From assembly GCA_030526405.1 (NCBI GenBank), contig JAUNCZ010000012.1, forward strand, positions 1-64,000: a stretch of 64,000 nt of DNA, written 5' to 3'. Under the pieces are notes generated by a model, which did no database searches, was not told the DNA's origin, and was given only the letters and a program-made list of their open reading frames with translations. Source of the stretch: Lachnospiraceae bacterium (lineage in GTDB: Bacteria > Bacillota > Clostridia > Lachnospirales > Lachnospiraceae). Positions 35,101-42,866 of this stretch are shown here, piece by piece (within the stretch, counting starts at the first letter, position 1; every line of letters starts with the position of its first letter). The position numbers and the translations under genes were made by a program.

Positions 35101-35544
35101 ACGACAGCCTTCTGTATCCACGGTTCCCACTGCCACAGAGCTGCAGGAGGTGGGTGTCACCGTAAAGGTGGTGGAATTCAGAAATACCATCTGGCTGTGT
35201 TTTGTCCTCAGATACAGATGCACAAAATATCGTCCATCTGTCTTATGCTCTGAAACTGGAAACTGTACACTGTAGGCCCCATTATTCAAAGCCATATCCC
35301 TCCATTTCAGATCATCCTGCCCGTTCTTTTCACTCCAGACCGCAGCGGTGACGGCCGCCCCTTCCGTGGGCATTTTGTAATCCTTCAGGCTCACCGTGCA
35401 GGTGGTCTGAGAAGCATTCAGGGATGCAGATGCACTCCCGGATGTCTCAGCCAGAGCTGGAACAGATATCCATAATAGCAGAAAAAGGAAGCATGTAATC
35501 CATCCTCCCATTTTCCAGAATCCTTTGCTTCGCCTCTGTCTCAT
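32134..35544 (-). CDS. Secreted Bsp-like repeat protein with C-terminal TIM-barrel glycosidase-like domain
   Basis: About 1136 residues. The start MRQRRSKG has AGGGGG 8 bases upstream. A signal peptide ends near SVPALA. Six Bsp-like repeats follow in strict alternation (GQDD, DQSD, GQDD, DQSD, GQDD, DQSD). From about residue 740 the protein resembles DUF5722-type members of the clan A glycoside hydrolases: ILGNEVDD with candidate acid/base Glu885, FHPYPNP, and ILSETGFTS with candidate nucleophile Glu1022. The substrate is unknown; the locus suggests a wall polysaccharide or peptidoglycan-linked glycan. The gene is the only glycosidase-like gene in the cluster and is placed directly after a rhamnosyltransferase-like gene. 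Confidence 0.85.
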   Translation of the reverse strand: MRQRRSKGFWKMGGWITCFLFLLLWISVPALAETSGSASASLNASQTTCTVSLKDYKMPTEGAAVTAAVWSEKNGQDDLKWRDMALNNGAYSVQFPVSEHKTDGRYFVHLYLRTKHSQMVFLNSTTFTVTPTSCSSVAVGTVDTEGCRVTVSGITCPSGVKKVQIPVWCKNDQSDIVWYDAVKQTDGSWTADIRFARHGSHLGIYKVHAYILSGNGMYSYVGNTSFEYTGKQQEQELKLTAELSGHTCKLKAEGVTHPEGVRQISFAVWSQTDGQDDLHWSTVSCTGGTAQKTIDLQEYCDFGLYYVHVYAVTGTGKMTYVGKTSFELPYPSASSVKAEVKGTEFTVRISGISCVAGIDRITVPVWSKSDQSDIVWYKATKQSDGSYLVKSDISRHKNNLGLYQVHVYLYDDRDSYGHRVGNITFRVEEEKEEEKPVNSAGKLTVTANSDKSVFTATISDLTLAKNYQRLTAPTWSAEKGQDDIHWYEAVQSGSSCQVKIPMSNHGDEGIYYLHLYGVTASGGMEFIKGYQFEIARSNVLTFKELTEGSAVVSLKLSSDIKATRVLFPVWCASDQSDIKWYTAVKQSDGSYTATIDVANHKNHSGSYKVHAYYYDQSGSAHLVAHSTIQLGAVQEGQAGITSCVIQGGSTVTVTASVTAEGTYGLFRLEPGSTSISSSASPLATVSGSGTITLKTPLKADTEESLINEKLVVAQKRSTGYVPVSNPSYITNPEAAASITRAFPSTATKKGLQVNTTMADDAAELGVNHAVVNVVLNNIPCREGGIAYQYNGKTWHMNTWYINALDEIFAEQAANGSVVSAILLMQWNSEWSDLILESGREPGHSFYGLNAETRSAREQLAAIFSFLANRYSDSGHNVVNWILGNEVDDYTDYNWCGNIGLQQYAACYAHAYRLLYNSVRSQYSNARVYISLDHVWNYYRSYGFKGQELFNAFVAELQREGDINWNIAFHPYPNPITSPNFWKNKSGVTNSSNSAIFTMLNLRYLTDYIKNTYGAQHRFILSETGFTSVTGSVSDEKLQAAAIAYGYYLAEFNDMVDSFVVHRHVDHQAETSQGLYLGLWYTDPAYDEIASEKKFSWTVFKYMDTSQGAAYTNFALSIIGANSWSSIVPGYSAARFN

Positions 35545-35691
35545 ATGAAATTCCCCCTTTTTTACCTTCTGCTTTTCTCCTTTTTTCTCTCTTAAAAGCA
35601 CCGGTGCTTCCCCCGGGCTTCCTTCTCTCTTCTATTGTCCACCGGAGCATCTGTCCACCAAAGGAACCTGTGTCAGTGATGCACCTCTTTC

Positions 35692-36618
35692 TCAACCAAG
35701 ATGGAAATATCCCGGATCTGTGGTGCATCTCTTCAGCAGCCACCCCGGCAGCTTTCTGTAGCGTTTTCCCAGAAAATATCCGGCATACTTGCTGACGCTG
35801 GAGGTAAACAGCGGCACCACCAGCCATGGCTTTCCCTTTTTACACACATAGGCAGCCGTTGCCTTCACCAGCCGGAAGCCCTCTCCCTCAGAGGGGTATG
35901 CCTGAAAGATTTCAGGATACTCTGCCTGGGACACTGCCAGATCAAAATTTCTGTGAAACTGTTGTCTGTCTGAAAAATTGTGGGAATGGATCACCCTGGC
36001 TTCCGCCTGGTATCGGATGGAATACCCCGCCTGAACCAGCCCCCCGGCATAGATCATATCCTCATTGAACAGGGTCCTCTCCGGAAATCCTCCCAGTTCC
36101 AGATAGGTTTTCTTCTCGTACATGGCGCAGACATTGGAACAGAAAAAGGTTTTGATTCCCAGTTCGGGAAGATCCTTCTGCCCCTTGGTTCTGCTTTGAT
36201 CCGGATAATTAAAATGTCTTGTGTAGGTTTCCAGAAATCTGCAATCCTTTCTGGGCAGCTGCCGTCCGTAGGCTGCCTTCACCTGCGGATCCTCAAATGC
36301 TGCCACCAGGGTGCTGATCAGCTTCCTGTCGGCAGGCATGGCATCCTGGGTCATAAACAGCATCAGATCTGCATCGGATTTCTCCGCCATCAGCCGGCGT
36401 GTACCGCCGTGGTTAAACTCATTTCTGGAAATGTGCATGATATGACAAGGGGGATACTCCTTTTCAAAAGAAGTATCCCAGTATTTTTCCTCTGTATTCA
36501 CGATCCAGAGATTCCGGATCGGGTAATCCTGTTCCGCCAGACGCTGCAGCATCCGGGCAAATTCAGGATCCGGTTTGTAGACAGGGATGCATACATCCAC
36601 TGTTTTTTCTCTATCCAT
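35692..36618 (-). CDS. Family 2 glycosyltransferase, RfbF/WbbL-like rhamnosyltransferase
   Basis: About 308 residues. The GT-A fold starts at VDVCIPVYKPD. The motif NEFNHGGTRR is typical of dTDP-rhamnosyltransferases of the RfbF/WbbL group, and TQDAMP is the acidic metal site. NEDMIYAGGLVQAG is a conserved late motif. ATG at 36618 is chosen because GAAGAGG lies 5 bases upstream; an earlier ATG pair overlaps the stop of the LCP gene. It could add the first rhamnose on a lipid-linked primer. Acceptor and linkage are not determinable. Confidence 0.86.
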   Translation of the reverse strand: MDREKTVDVCIPVYKPDPEFARMLQRLAEQDYPIRNLWIVNTEEKYWDTSFEKEYPPCHIMHISRNEFNHGGTRRLMAEKSDADLMLFMTQDAMPADRKLISTLVAAFEDPQVKAAYGRQLPRKDCRFLETYTRHFNYPDQSRTKGQKDLPELGIKTFFCSNVCAMYEKKTYLELGGFPERTLFNEDMIYAGGLVQAGYSIRYQAEARVIHSHNFSDRQQFHRNFDLAVSQAEYPEIFQAYPSEGEGFRLVKATAAYVCKKGKPWLVVPLFTSSVSKYAGYFLGKRYRKLPGWLLKRCTTDPGYFHLG

Positions 36619-36641
36619 ATGTGCCTCTTCTCTGTTCATCA

Positions 36642-37949
36642 TTATTCTGCATAGGGATCATATCCATATTCTTCTGCATAGGAATCGGAATCATATCCCT
36701 CTGCCATATCCTGGACAGTTTCCGTCTGGACCTGTTCTGCTGCCTGGGCCTCCGGTGTCCATACAGGAATTGCTCCGTTCTCTGAATTCTCAGGAACATA
36801 CTCCAGTCCAAGACCGGTTCTGTAGATGATATAATCGCTGTATTCCCTTACCGTTGCAGAAGGCTCATAGGGCACACCTGGAAGAAGGAATTCGTGGAGC
36901 TTCACCACGTTGCTCTCCAGTGTAACAGGCACAACATTGTCATTGCCGGTAAGTTCACCGTCATCTGCAATATGGTCAAATGGGAAGCCAGCCTGATCCA
37001 CAATGTTATAGGAAAGAACAGCCGCCGCATAGGTCATGATCTTGGACATATCCATATTAGTGGTTACATCCGGAAGCACCTCATTGAGAATGCTGTTCAA
37101 TGTTCCAATGCCACAGGTCTTCGCCTTCTCCAGGGTCTTCTGAAGCACCAGTCTCTGTCTTGCCGCCCGGCGGAAATCATTTCCCTGGGTATAACGGATA
37201 CGGGCATAGGAAACAGCCTGTGTTCCGTTTACATGGAAGGTCATGGTTCTCTCTCCGTCGAACTCCTCCGGTCCCGGCATCTGCAGCTCCTCATATGGCA
37301 TGTTGCAGGCCTCTGAGGTTTCCACATTGTAGTTATTCAGATGAATAACCTCCTCACGGGTCATATCCAGATCGATTCCTCCCATCAACTCAATGGTCTT
37401 TGCAAGAGCCAGGAAACGAACTGTGGCAAATTCCGTAATGTTCAGATCCAGATTCAGATTCAGCATGGAGAGAAACTGCGCGGCACCTCCGATGGCATAG
37501 GCACAGTTTGCCTTTGAATAAAGGATATCTCCCTCAAAATCCTCTCCTACGTTCATATAGGTATCTCTGTATACAGAGACGAGACGAATGGTCTTCTCAT
37601 TATGATTCAGACAGGCAACGATCATGGTATCACTGTTCTTAACCTCATCCTCAAGACCATCCCTGGTATCCAGTCCCACCAGCGCAAACATCTCCACACC
37701 GCTGAGACCGAAATCATTCTCTGTATTCTCCATCTCCTGACCATTTCCGGTCTGAATCTGATTCTGATTTACCTCATCGGAGGTAAACACCTTATCCTGA
37801 TCCAGCTTCTCGAAATTAATCAGTGAAAATTTCATTGTTGCCCATATACTTCCTCCCAGTACAAGAACAAGTACAGCCAGCACGACGCACTCAAAGACAA
37901 ACAGTCCCTTTCTTTTCCTGTATCTGGAGGTATTTCTTTTCTTTGCCAT
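36642..37949 (-). CDS. LytR-CpsA-Psr (LCP) family wall polymer ligase
   Basis: About 435 residues. One membrane helix (FVFECVVLAVLVLVLGG) then an extracellular LCP domain with VSVYRDTYM, the acidic-Arg cluster GGIDLDM and ARIRYTQGNDFRRAARQR. LCP enzymes move undecaprenyl-pyrophosphate-linked polymers onto peptidoglycan. A C-terminal Glu/Tyr/Asp-rich tail (EGYDSDSYAEEYGYDPY) is unusual and repetitive. The start at MAKKRN has GAGGAG 7 bases upstream. Its place among glycosyltransferases says that at least one product of this locus is attached to the wall. Confidence 0.93.
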   Translation of the reverse strand: MAKKRNTSRYRKRKGLFVFECVVLAVLVLVLGGSIWATMKFSLINFEKLDQDKVFTSDEVNQNQIQTGNGQEMENTENDFGLSGVEMFALVGLDTRDGLEDEVKNSDTMIVACLNHNEKTIRLVSVYRDTYMNVGEDFEGDILYSKANCAYAIGGAAQFLSMLNLNLDLNITEFATVRFLALAKTIELMGGIDLDMTREEVIHLNNYNVETSEACNMPYEELQMPGPEEFDGERTMTFHVNGTQAVSYARIRYTQGNDFRRAARQRLVLQKTLEKAKTCGIGTLNSILNEVLPDVTTNMDMSKIMTYAAAVLSYNIVDQAGFPFDHIADDGELTGNDNVVPVTLESNVVKLHEFLLPGVPYEPSATVREYSDYIIYRTGLGLEYVPENSENGAIPVWTPEAQAAEQVQTETVQDMAEGYDSDSYAEEYGYDPYAE

Positions 37950-38019
37950 TGTAAAACTCCTCATGATCTTATGGCGCAGTCTCTGCACCTCCGCTGTCAT
38001 TTACAGTATCTCAAGCTTA

Positions 38020-38997
38020 TTATACCAAAAATGAAATAACAACTCTCACTAAATTTATCCAAAGTTCCAGCTGAATCCGGATATAATTCCCCAGATGTTT
38101 CCACTGAAAACGAATTTTCTTACTCTTATTCTCCCTCTTATATCCAAGGGCAAGTCCCTGACGGATGCCTTTCCTGTACTGGGCACCCAGTCCCTTTCTC
38201 TGAAAGAACACACCCTTCACGGCAAATCCCATAATCAGGAAGGGAAGATTCAGAATAACCTGGAAAAGGGGCATGTTTTTATGGATCAGATACACATTGT
38301 TGCGGGCTGAATAGCCGGTTTTAAAGGTATTGTATCTGGATCCACTGGTACCGCTGCCCACATGGTACACCTTTGCAGAGGGCAGATACCAGTTTTCATA
38401 TCCGAAGATTCTGGCTCTGTACCCCAGATCCATATCCTCCAGATATGCAAAATGTGCTTCATCAAAGAGCCCTGTTTTCTGCAGAAGCTCCATGCTGTAG
38501 ATGGCTGCTCCTGCGCAGGCGGAAAAGATTCTTTCCGGTTTTTCAAAAAGCTCTGCACTTCTGTCCTTGCCCCTGGCAAAGGCCCAGCCCAGAGCGCAGT
38601 AATAATTGCCCGCATCATCGATCTTTGTCTTATCGTGATACTGCAGCAGCTTGCCTGCCACTGAAAATGCCTTCTTTCTGGACTTGATACCCTTCAGAAG
38701 CTCCTCACAGAAATCCGGAAAAACCTCTGTGTCATTATTCAGAAGCAGTACATAGGGTGTTTTTGTGGCCCGGATGCCGGCATTGACAGCACCGCAAAAG
38801 CCTGTATTCTCCGGCAGGCAGATCAGTTCTGCCTCCGGATACTGTTCCCTGACGAAGGAAACACTGTCATCCTCGGAACCATTATCCACCACAAGAATGA
38901 CCAGATCCTTCAGTGTCTGTCGGCGAAGTGCATCCAGACAGATCTTCAGATATTTCATTCCGTTGTAGTTAGGGATGACAACTGTTACCTCTTTCAC
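38020..38997 (-). CDS. Family 2 glycosyltransferase with C-terminal membrane-associated region
   Basis: 325 residues. A GT-A fold starts at VTVVIPNYNG, with NNDTEV as the metal motif and LEDMDLGYRARIFG late in the domain, as in WbbL/RgpA-like rhamnosyltransferases. A hydrophobic C-terminal region (FQVILNLPFLIMGFAVKG and LVRVVISFLV) suggests membrane contact. The start is GTG with AAAGGAG 7 bases upstream. It lies between the LCP ligase and the 605-residue glycosyltransferase. Confidence 0.87.
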   Translation of the reverse strand: MKEVTVVIPNYNGMKYLKICLDALRRQTLKDLVILVVDNGSEDDSVSFVREQYPEAELICLPENTGFCGAVNAGIRATKTPYVLLLNNDTEVFPDFCEELLKGIKSRKKAFSVAGKLLQYHDKTKIDDAGNYYCALGWAFARGKDRSAELFEKPERIFSACAGAAIYSMELLQKTGLFDEAHFAYLEDMDLGYRARIFGYENWYLPSAKVYHVGSGTSGSRYNTFKTGYSARNNVYLIHKNMPLFQVILNLPFLIMGFAVKGVFFQRKGLGAQYRKGIRQGLALGYKRENKSKKIRFQWKHLGNYIRIQLELWINLVRVVISFLV

Positions 38998-39029
38998 GTC
39001 AGACTCCTTTCATCTCTGCCGACAGTCTT

Positions 39030-40847
39030 TTACTGTTTTGCCCGCAGAGAATAATTCCATTTACTTAATGTCAGGTTCGGGTTGTACATGGGATCCCCCT
39101 TCTTCAGGAAATCGATCCAGCGACTGCGCATAAATTCGATCTCCCCCTGGAAGCGGCGAACCTTCTCGGGGCTGTCCTCTGCCCCTCTTGATTTAGATTC
39201 ATAGTGGATCATTTCTGCATGGGGATTGTATACGATCCTGTAGCCCGCCTGCACCGTGCGCAGACAGAGATCCACATCGTTGAAGGCCACGGTGAGCTTC
39301 TCCTCAAAGCCCCCCAGCTCATCAAACAGCTCCTTTTTCATCATCATGCAGGCAGCTGTCACAGCACTGGTATTCAGCTGAATGGATGCCTTATGAAGAT
39401 ATCCCGTTCTGCTGCCAGGCATATTCAAAAAGGCATGTCCTGCAATTCCTCCCAGTCCCACAATCACACCTGCATGCTGGATCGTGCGATCCGGATAGTA
39501 CAGCTTGCAGCCACAGATTCCCACCTCCGGTCTCTGGCAGTTGGCCAGCAGCTGCTGGATCCAGTCAGGAGTGAGGATTTCAATGTCATTGTTCAGGAAC
39601 AGAAGATACTCTCCCTTTGCCTTTCTTGCTCCGAAATTGTTGATAGCGGAATAGTTAAAGCCTTTCTTCCAGCGAAGGAGATGGATTCTCGGATCTGCCG
39701 AGAGCACCTTGTAGTATCGGAAGATATCCTCCTCCTCACTGTTGTTCTCAATGATCAGAATCTCATAATTCTTGTAGGTGGTCTTCTCACGGATGGACCG
39801 GATGCAGGTCTCCAGCGTCTCCCTCTGGTCCTTATTGGGAATCAGAATGGATACCAGGGGTTCTCCCTGCACCTCATATTCCACATTGTAGAAGCCGTAA
39901 TCCTTGGTATGGGATACGGTGCCTTTCAGGCCCATTCTCTCCAGATTGCCCTCCACGGCTCTCTTGCCTGCATCATAGGCATAGAGCTTGCTGGCAGGAT
40001 TATCTGCTGTGGACGCCTTATGGGTTCTCCAGTGATACAGGATTCTTGGAACATGGGCAATATGCTGTGCCTTCTCAGAGCAGCGGAAGATAAAATCATG
40101 ATCCTGTGCTCCGTCAAATTCCTTCCTGAAACCACCCACCGTTTCCAGAAGTTCTCTGCTGACTGTAAAAAAATGACAGATATAGTTGTTGGAACGCAGA
40201 AGATCCGGGCTGAAATCCGGTTTCAGATGGGGCTGGTAATGCTCACTTAAGTCAGCTGTCACCTTATCCTCATCTGTATAGATCATATCCGCACCCTCAT
40301 CACGGATGCGCACTGCCACCTCATAGAGACAGTCCGGTGCCAGAAGATCATCATGATCCAGCAGACCCACATACTCTCCTGTTGCCATAAACAGAGCAGC
40401 ATTGGTATTCTCGGAGATGCCGGCATTCTCCTGCAGCTCCTGAACACGGATCCTCTGATCCTCCCTGCAGTACCGCCGGAGCACTGCGCCCATCTTTTCA
40501 TCCTCCGGACTGGCATTGGCAATACACAGCTCCCAGTACGGATAGGTCTGGGCCTGCAGAGAATCCAGCAGCTGACACAGAAACTCCTCCGGTGTATGGT
40601 AGGCAGGTACTGCAATACTGATAGTCACCGGATTCTTCCACTGAACCCTTCTCTGCTTCTCAAGAACCTCCTCGGAAGCCTTATGGGCCTCATACCAGGG
40701 GCCATAGGGAACCTCCTCCGGCTCTATGCGCTCTGCCAGGCGGCTCATAAAATCCTTAACACCATAATGCTTCAGATAAAGCAGACCTTTTTTAATGGTG
40801 TAGGGCCGTATTTTTTTCAGTATACGGATAAATTGTGAACGTGCCAT
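39030..40847 (-). CDS. Double-domain family 2 glycosyltransferase, short paralogue
   Basis: 605 residues. Two GT-A domains start near ISIAVPAYHTPEE and VSILIPNKDQRET, with DHDDL/TDEDK and NNDIEI motifs. The C-terminal HYESKSRGAEDSPEK and DPMYNPNLTL match the 822- and 829-residue enzymes, but the N-terminal beta domain of those is missing, leaving about 60 residues (MSRLAERIEPEEV). It therefore belongs to the same paralogous set and may use the same donor type. ATG is preceded by AAGGAAAA. Confidence 0.87.
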   Translation of the reverse strand: MARSQFIRILKKIRPYTIKKGLLYLKHYGVKDFMSRLAERIEPEEVPYGPWYEAHKASEEVLEKQRRVQWKNPVTISIAVPAYHTPEEFLCQLLDSLQAQTYPYWELCIANASPEDEKMGAVLRRYCREDQRIRVQELQENAGISENTNAALFMATGEYVGLLDHDDLLAPDCLYEVAVRIRDEGADMIYTDEDKVTADLSEHYQPHLKPDFSPDLLRSNNYICHFFTVSRELLETVGGFRKEFDGAQDHDFIFRCSEKAQHIAHVPRILYHWRTHKASTADNPASKLYAYDAGKRAVEGNLERMGLKGTVSHTKDYGFYNVEYEVQGEPLVSILIPNKDQRETLETCIRSIREKTTYKNYEILIIENNSEEEDIFRYYKVLSADPRIHLLRWKKGFNYSAINNFGARKAKGEYLLFLNNDIEILTPDWIQQLLANCQRPEVGICGCKLYYPDRTIQHAGVIVGLGGIAGHAFLNMPGSRTGYLHKASIQLNTSAVTAACMMMKKELFDELGGFEEKLTVAFNDVDLCLRTVQAGYRIVYNPHAEMIHYESKSRGAEDSPEKVRRFQGEIEFMRSRWIDFLKKGDPMYNPNLTLSKWNYSLRAKQ

Positions 40848-40925
40848 GTTTTTTCCTTATCTTTTCTTCCTGATCGGGAAGTTTTTCTTCCGCAGTCTGT
40901 CGAAACAGAGCTGCAGGTTCTGAAT

Positions 40926-42059
40926 TTACTGAAATGCAGGGAATGCTTTGATGGCCTCCACCACCTGTGCTGCCTCCTCAAGAGTCAGGGAGTAGTACAT
41001 TGGCAGACGCATCAGACGCTCGCTCTCCACTGTTGTGTATTTGTCCTCCCCGTGGAAACGGCCGAATTTCCTTCCGGCAGTGGCACTGTGAAGAGGAATA
41101 TAGTGGAAGACTGCACAGATATCCTTCTCACGGAGGTAGGAGATCAGGGCAGATCTTGTTTCCAGATCCTTCAGCTTAATATAGTACATATGTGCATTGT
41201 GAACACAGGATTTTGGTACAAATGGCTGCTCAATCAGACCCCTGTCAGCCAGCTCCTTCAGACCCTCATTGTACAGGTTCCAGATGGCCATTCTCTGGGC
41301 ATCGATCTTATCACAGGCCTCCAGCTGGGCATAGAGATAGGCCGCATTCATATCACTTGGAAGATAGGAAGAACCAAAATCCACCCAGGTGTATTTGTCA
41401 ATCTGTCCACGGAAGAACTTGCTTCTGTCTGTTCCCTTCTCACGAAGGATCTCTGCTCTCTCCAGATATTTCGGATCCTGGAACAGAAGAGCTCCACCCT
41501 CTCCCATGGTGTAGTTCTTGGTCTCGTGGAAACTGAAGCATCCGAAATCACCGATGGTTCCCAGGGCACGTCCCTTGTAGTAGGCATTTACACCCTGAGC
41601 CGCATCCTCCACAACCAGCAGGTTATGGCGTCTGGCAATATCCATAATGGTGTCCATCTCACAGGCAACACCTGCATAGTGTACAGGAACGATGACCTTT
41701 GTCTTCTCTGTGATGGCTGCCTCGATCTTTGTCTCATCAATATTCATGGATTCAGGATGTACATCCACAAACACGATCTTTGCACCCTTCAGTACAAAGG
41801 CATCCGCAGTGGATACAAAGGTGTAGGAGGGCATGATTACCTCATCCCCCGACTGCAGATCACAGAGATGAGCTGCCATCTCCAGTGCATGGGTGCAGGA
41901 GGTGGTAAGCAGCGCATACTGTGTTCCCAGCTTCTCCTTCATCCACTGGGAACATTTCTTGGTGAATTCTCCATCTCCGCAGAGTTTATTGTTTCCGATG
42001 GCCTGCTGAATGTAAGTCATCTCAGTGCCCACAAAGGGTGGTCTGTTAAAATCAATCAT
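40926..42059 (-). CDS. wecE: dTDP-4-keto-6-deoxy-hexose aminotransferase, WecE/RffA-like
   Basis: About 377 residues after choosing the start at MIDFNRPP, which has AAGGAG upstream. DegT/DnrJ/EryC1 PLP enzyme with the Schiff-base Lys181 in FHETKNYTMGEGG and the cofactor Asp in VVEDAAQG. In enterobacteria WecE aminates dTDP-4-keto-6-deoxyglucose, the RfbB product, to dTDP-Fuc4N. Here the product would be a 4-amino-4,6-dideoxysugar for the envelope glycan. No WecD-type acetyltransferase is present nearby, but an ATP-grasp ligase is, which suggests another acyl group on the amine. Confidence 0.9.
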   Translation of the reverse strand: MIDFNRPPFVGTEMTYIQQAIGNNKLCGDGEFTKKCSQWMKEKLGTQYALLTTSCTHALEMAAHLCDLQSGDEVIMPSYTFVSTADAFVLKGAKIVFVDVHPESMNIDETKIEAAITEKTKVIVPVHYAGVACEMDTIMDIARRHNLLVVEDAAQGVNAYYKGRALGTIGDFGCFSFHETKNYTMGEGGALLFQDPKYLERAEILREKGTDRSKFFRGQIDKYTWVDFGSSYLPSDMNAAYLYAQLEACDKIDAQRMAIWNLYNEGLKELADRGLIEQPFVPKSCVHNAHMYYIKLKDLETRSALISYLREKDICAVFHYIPLHSATAGRKFGRFHGEDKYTTVESERLMRLPMYYSLTLEEAAQVVEAIKAFPAFQ

Positions 42060-42081
42060 AATTGTCTCCTTTTCTGCTCCA

Positions 42082-42432
42082 TCAGGCAATATTGATGGAA
42101 TATACAAAAATTCCCAGCAGGATCAGGGCAAGGCCCATAAGCTTTCTCTTGCTGAAACGCTCCTTCAAAAGAAAATATCCCATTACTGATACATAGATAT
42201 AGCTGGTAGACTCAAGGATCGGCTGCATGGACAGCGGAACCTTTTTCAGCGCAAACATAGTCAGAATGGTGGACAGAAAAAACAGTCCATAGGAAAAAAT
42301 CACACGGAAATTCAGATACTCCTTTACTGTGCTTTCGTAGGTCCTGTTTGCCGCAGTTTTCAGAATGATCTGTGACACGGCAGAAATGAATACAGATACC
42401 AGCAATATCATTACATAATACTTATTCTCCAT
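42082..42432 (-). CDS. Small four-helix DMT/EamA transporter, subunit 2 of a pair
   Basis: 116 residues with four membrane helices, the size of EmrE/SMR proteins and of ArnE/ArnF, which together flip undecaprenyl-phosphate-aminoarabinose. Helix features include FISAVSQIILKTAANR and TSYIYVSVMGYFLLKERFS, the latter the conserved block of the family. It overlaps the previous gene by 11 bases, so the two are probably made in equal amounts as a heterodimer. It lies 22 bases before wecE. A role in flipping an amino-sugar lipid is inference. Confidence 0.82.
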   Translation of the reverse strand: MENKYYVMILLVSVFISAVSQIILKTAANRTYESTVKEYLNFRVIFSYGLFFLSTILTMFALKKVPLSMQPILESTSYIYVSVMGYFLLKERFSKRKLMGLALILLGIFVYSINIA

Positions 42433-42790
42433 CTGCAGTCACCACCAGGAAAATACCCACAAAGATAATACCTGCACCCAGAATCATATTCCAGGTGATC
42501 CTTTCCTTAAATAATAATGTTCCCCATACCATTCCCCAGATCAGACTCACCGGCTTATTGGCATAGGCCACCGTCAGGGGCATTCTTTTCAGAATCTGCT
42601 GCCAGATCACGGCATATCCAAACATGATAAAAAGCACCATACCATACCAGAAAAAGAACTTAAAGCTCAGAAACGGGGCAAGGGCTGCCAGCTTGGAGCA
42701 GACACCGCTAAGAGAAGAAAACAGAAGGCTTGCCTGAAGAAGCAGCAGTACCCAAAGGGGAGTTTTCTTCTTTTCTTTTACTTCACTCAT
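42422..42790 (-). CDS. Small four-helix DMT/EamA transporter, subunit 1 of a pair
   Basis: 122 residues, four membrane helices, with the conserved YANKPVSLIWGMVWGTLLFKE block of EmrE-size transporters. A positively charged N-terminus (EVKEKKK) implies an inner N-terminus. Its stop overlaps the next gene, so it forms a pair like ArnE-ArnF or EbrA-EbrB. GTGAGAAA precedes the ATG. Between it and the upstream ATP-grasp gene is a 76-base spacer with a small hairpin. Confidence 0.82.
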   Translation of the reverse strand: MSEVKEKKKTPLWVLLLLQASLLFSSLSGVCSKLAALAPFLSFKFFFWYGMVLFIMFGYAVIWQQILKRMPLTVAYANKPVSLIWGMVWGTLLFKERITWNMILGAGIIFVGIFLVVTADGE

Positions 42791-42819
42791 ATGTATTTTC
42801 TCACTCTTTCACTATAGTA

Positions 42820-42842
42820 AAGCGGACATTCGCAATCCGCTT
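42820..42842 (-). other. Intercistronic hairpin
   Basis: AAGCGGA (42820-42826) pairs with TCCGCTT (42836-42842) over 7 bp in the spacer between the ATP-grasp/PLP fusion gene and the transporter pair. No T run follows. A stability or processing role is possible. Confidence 0.35.
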
Positions 42843-42866
42843 CTGAAGGTTGTGTAACACACAGAA

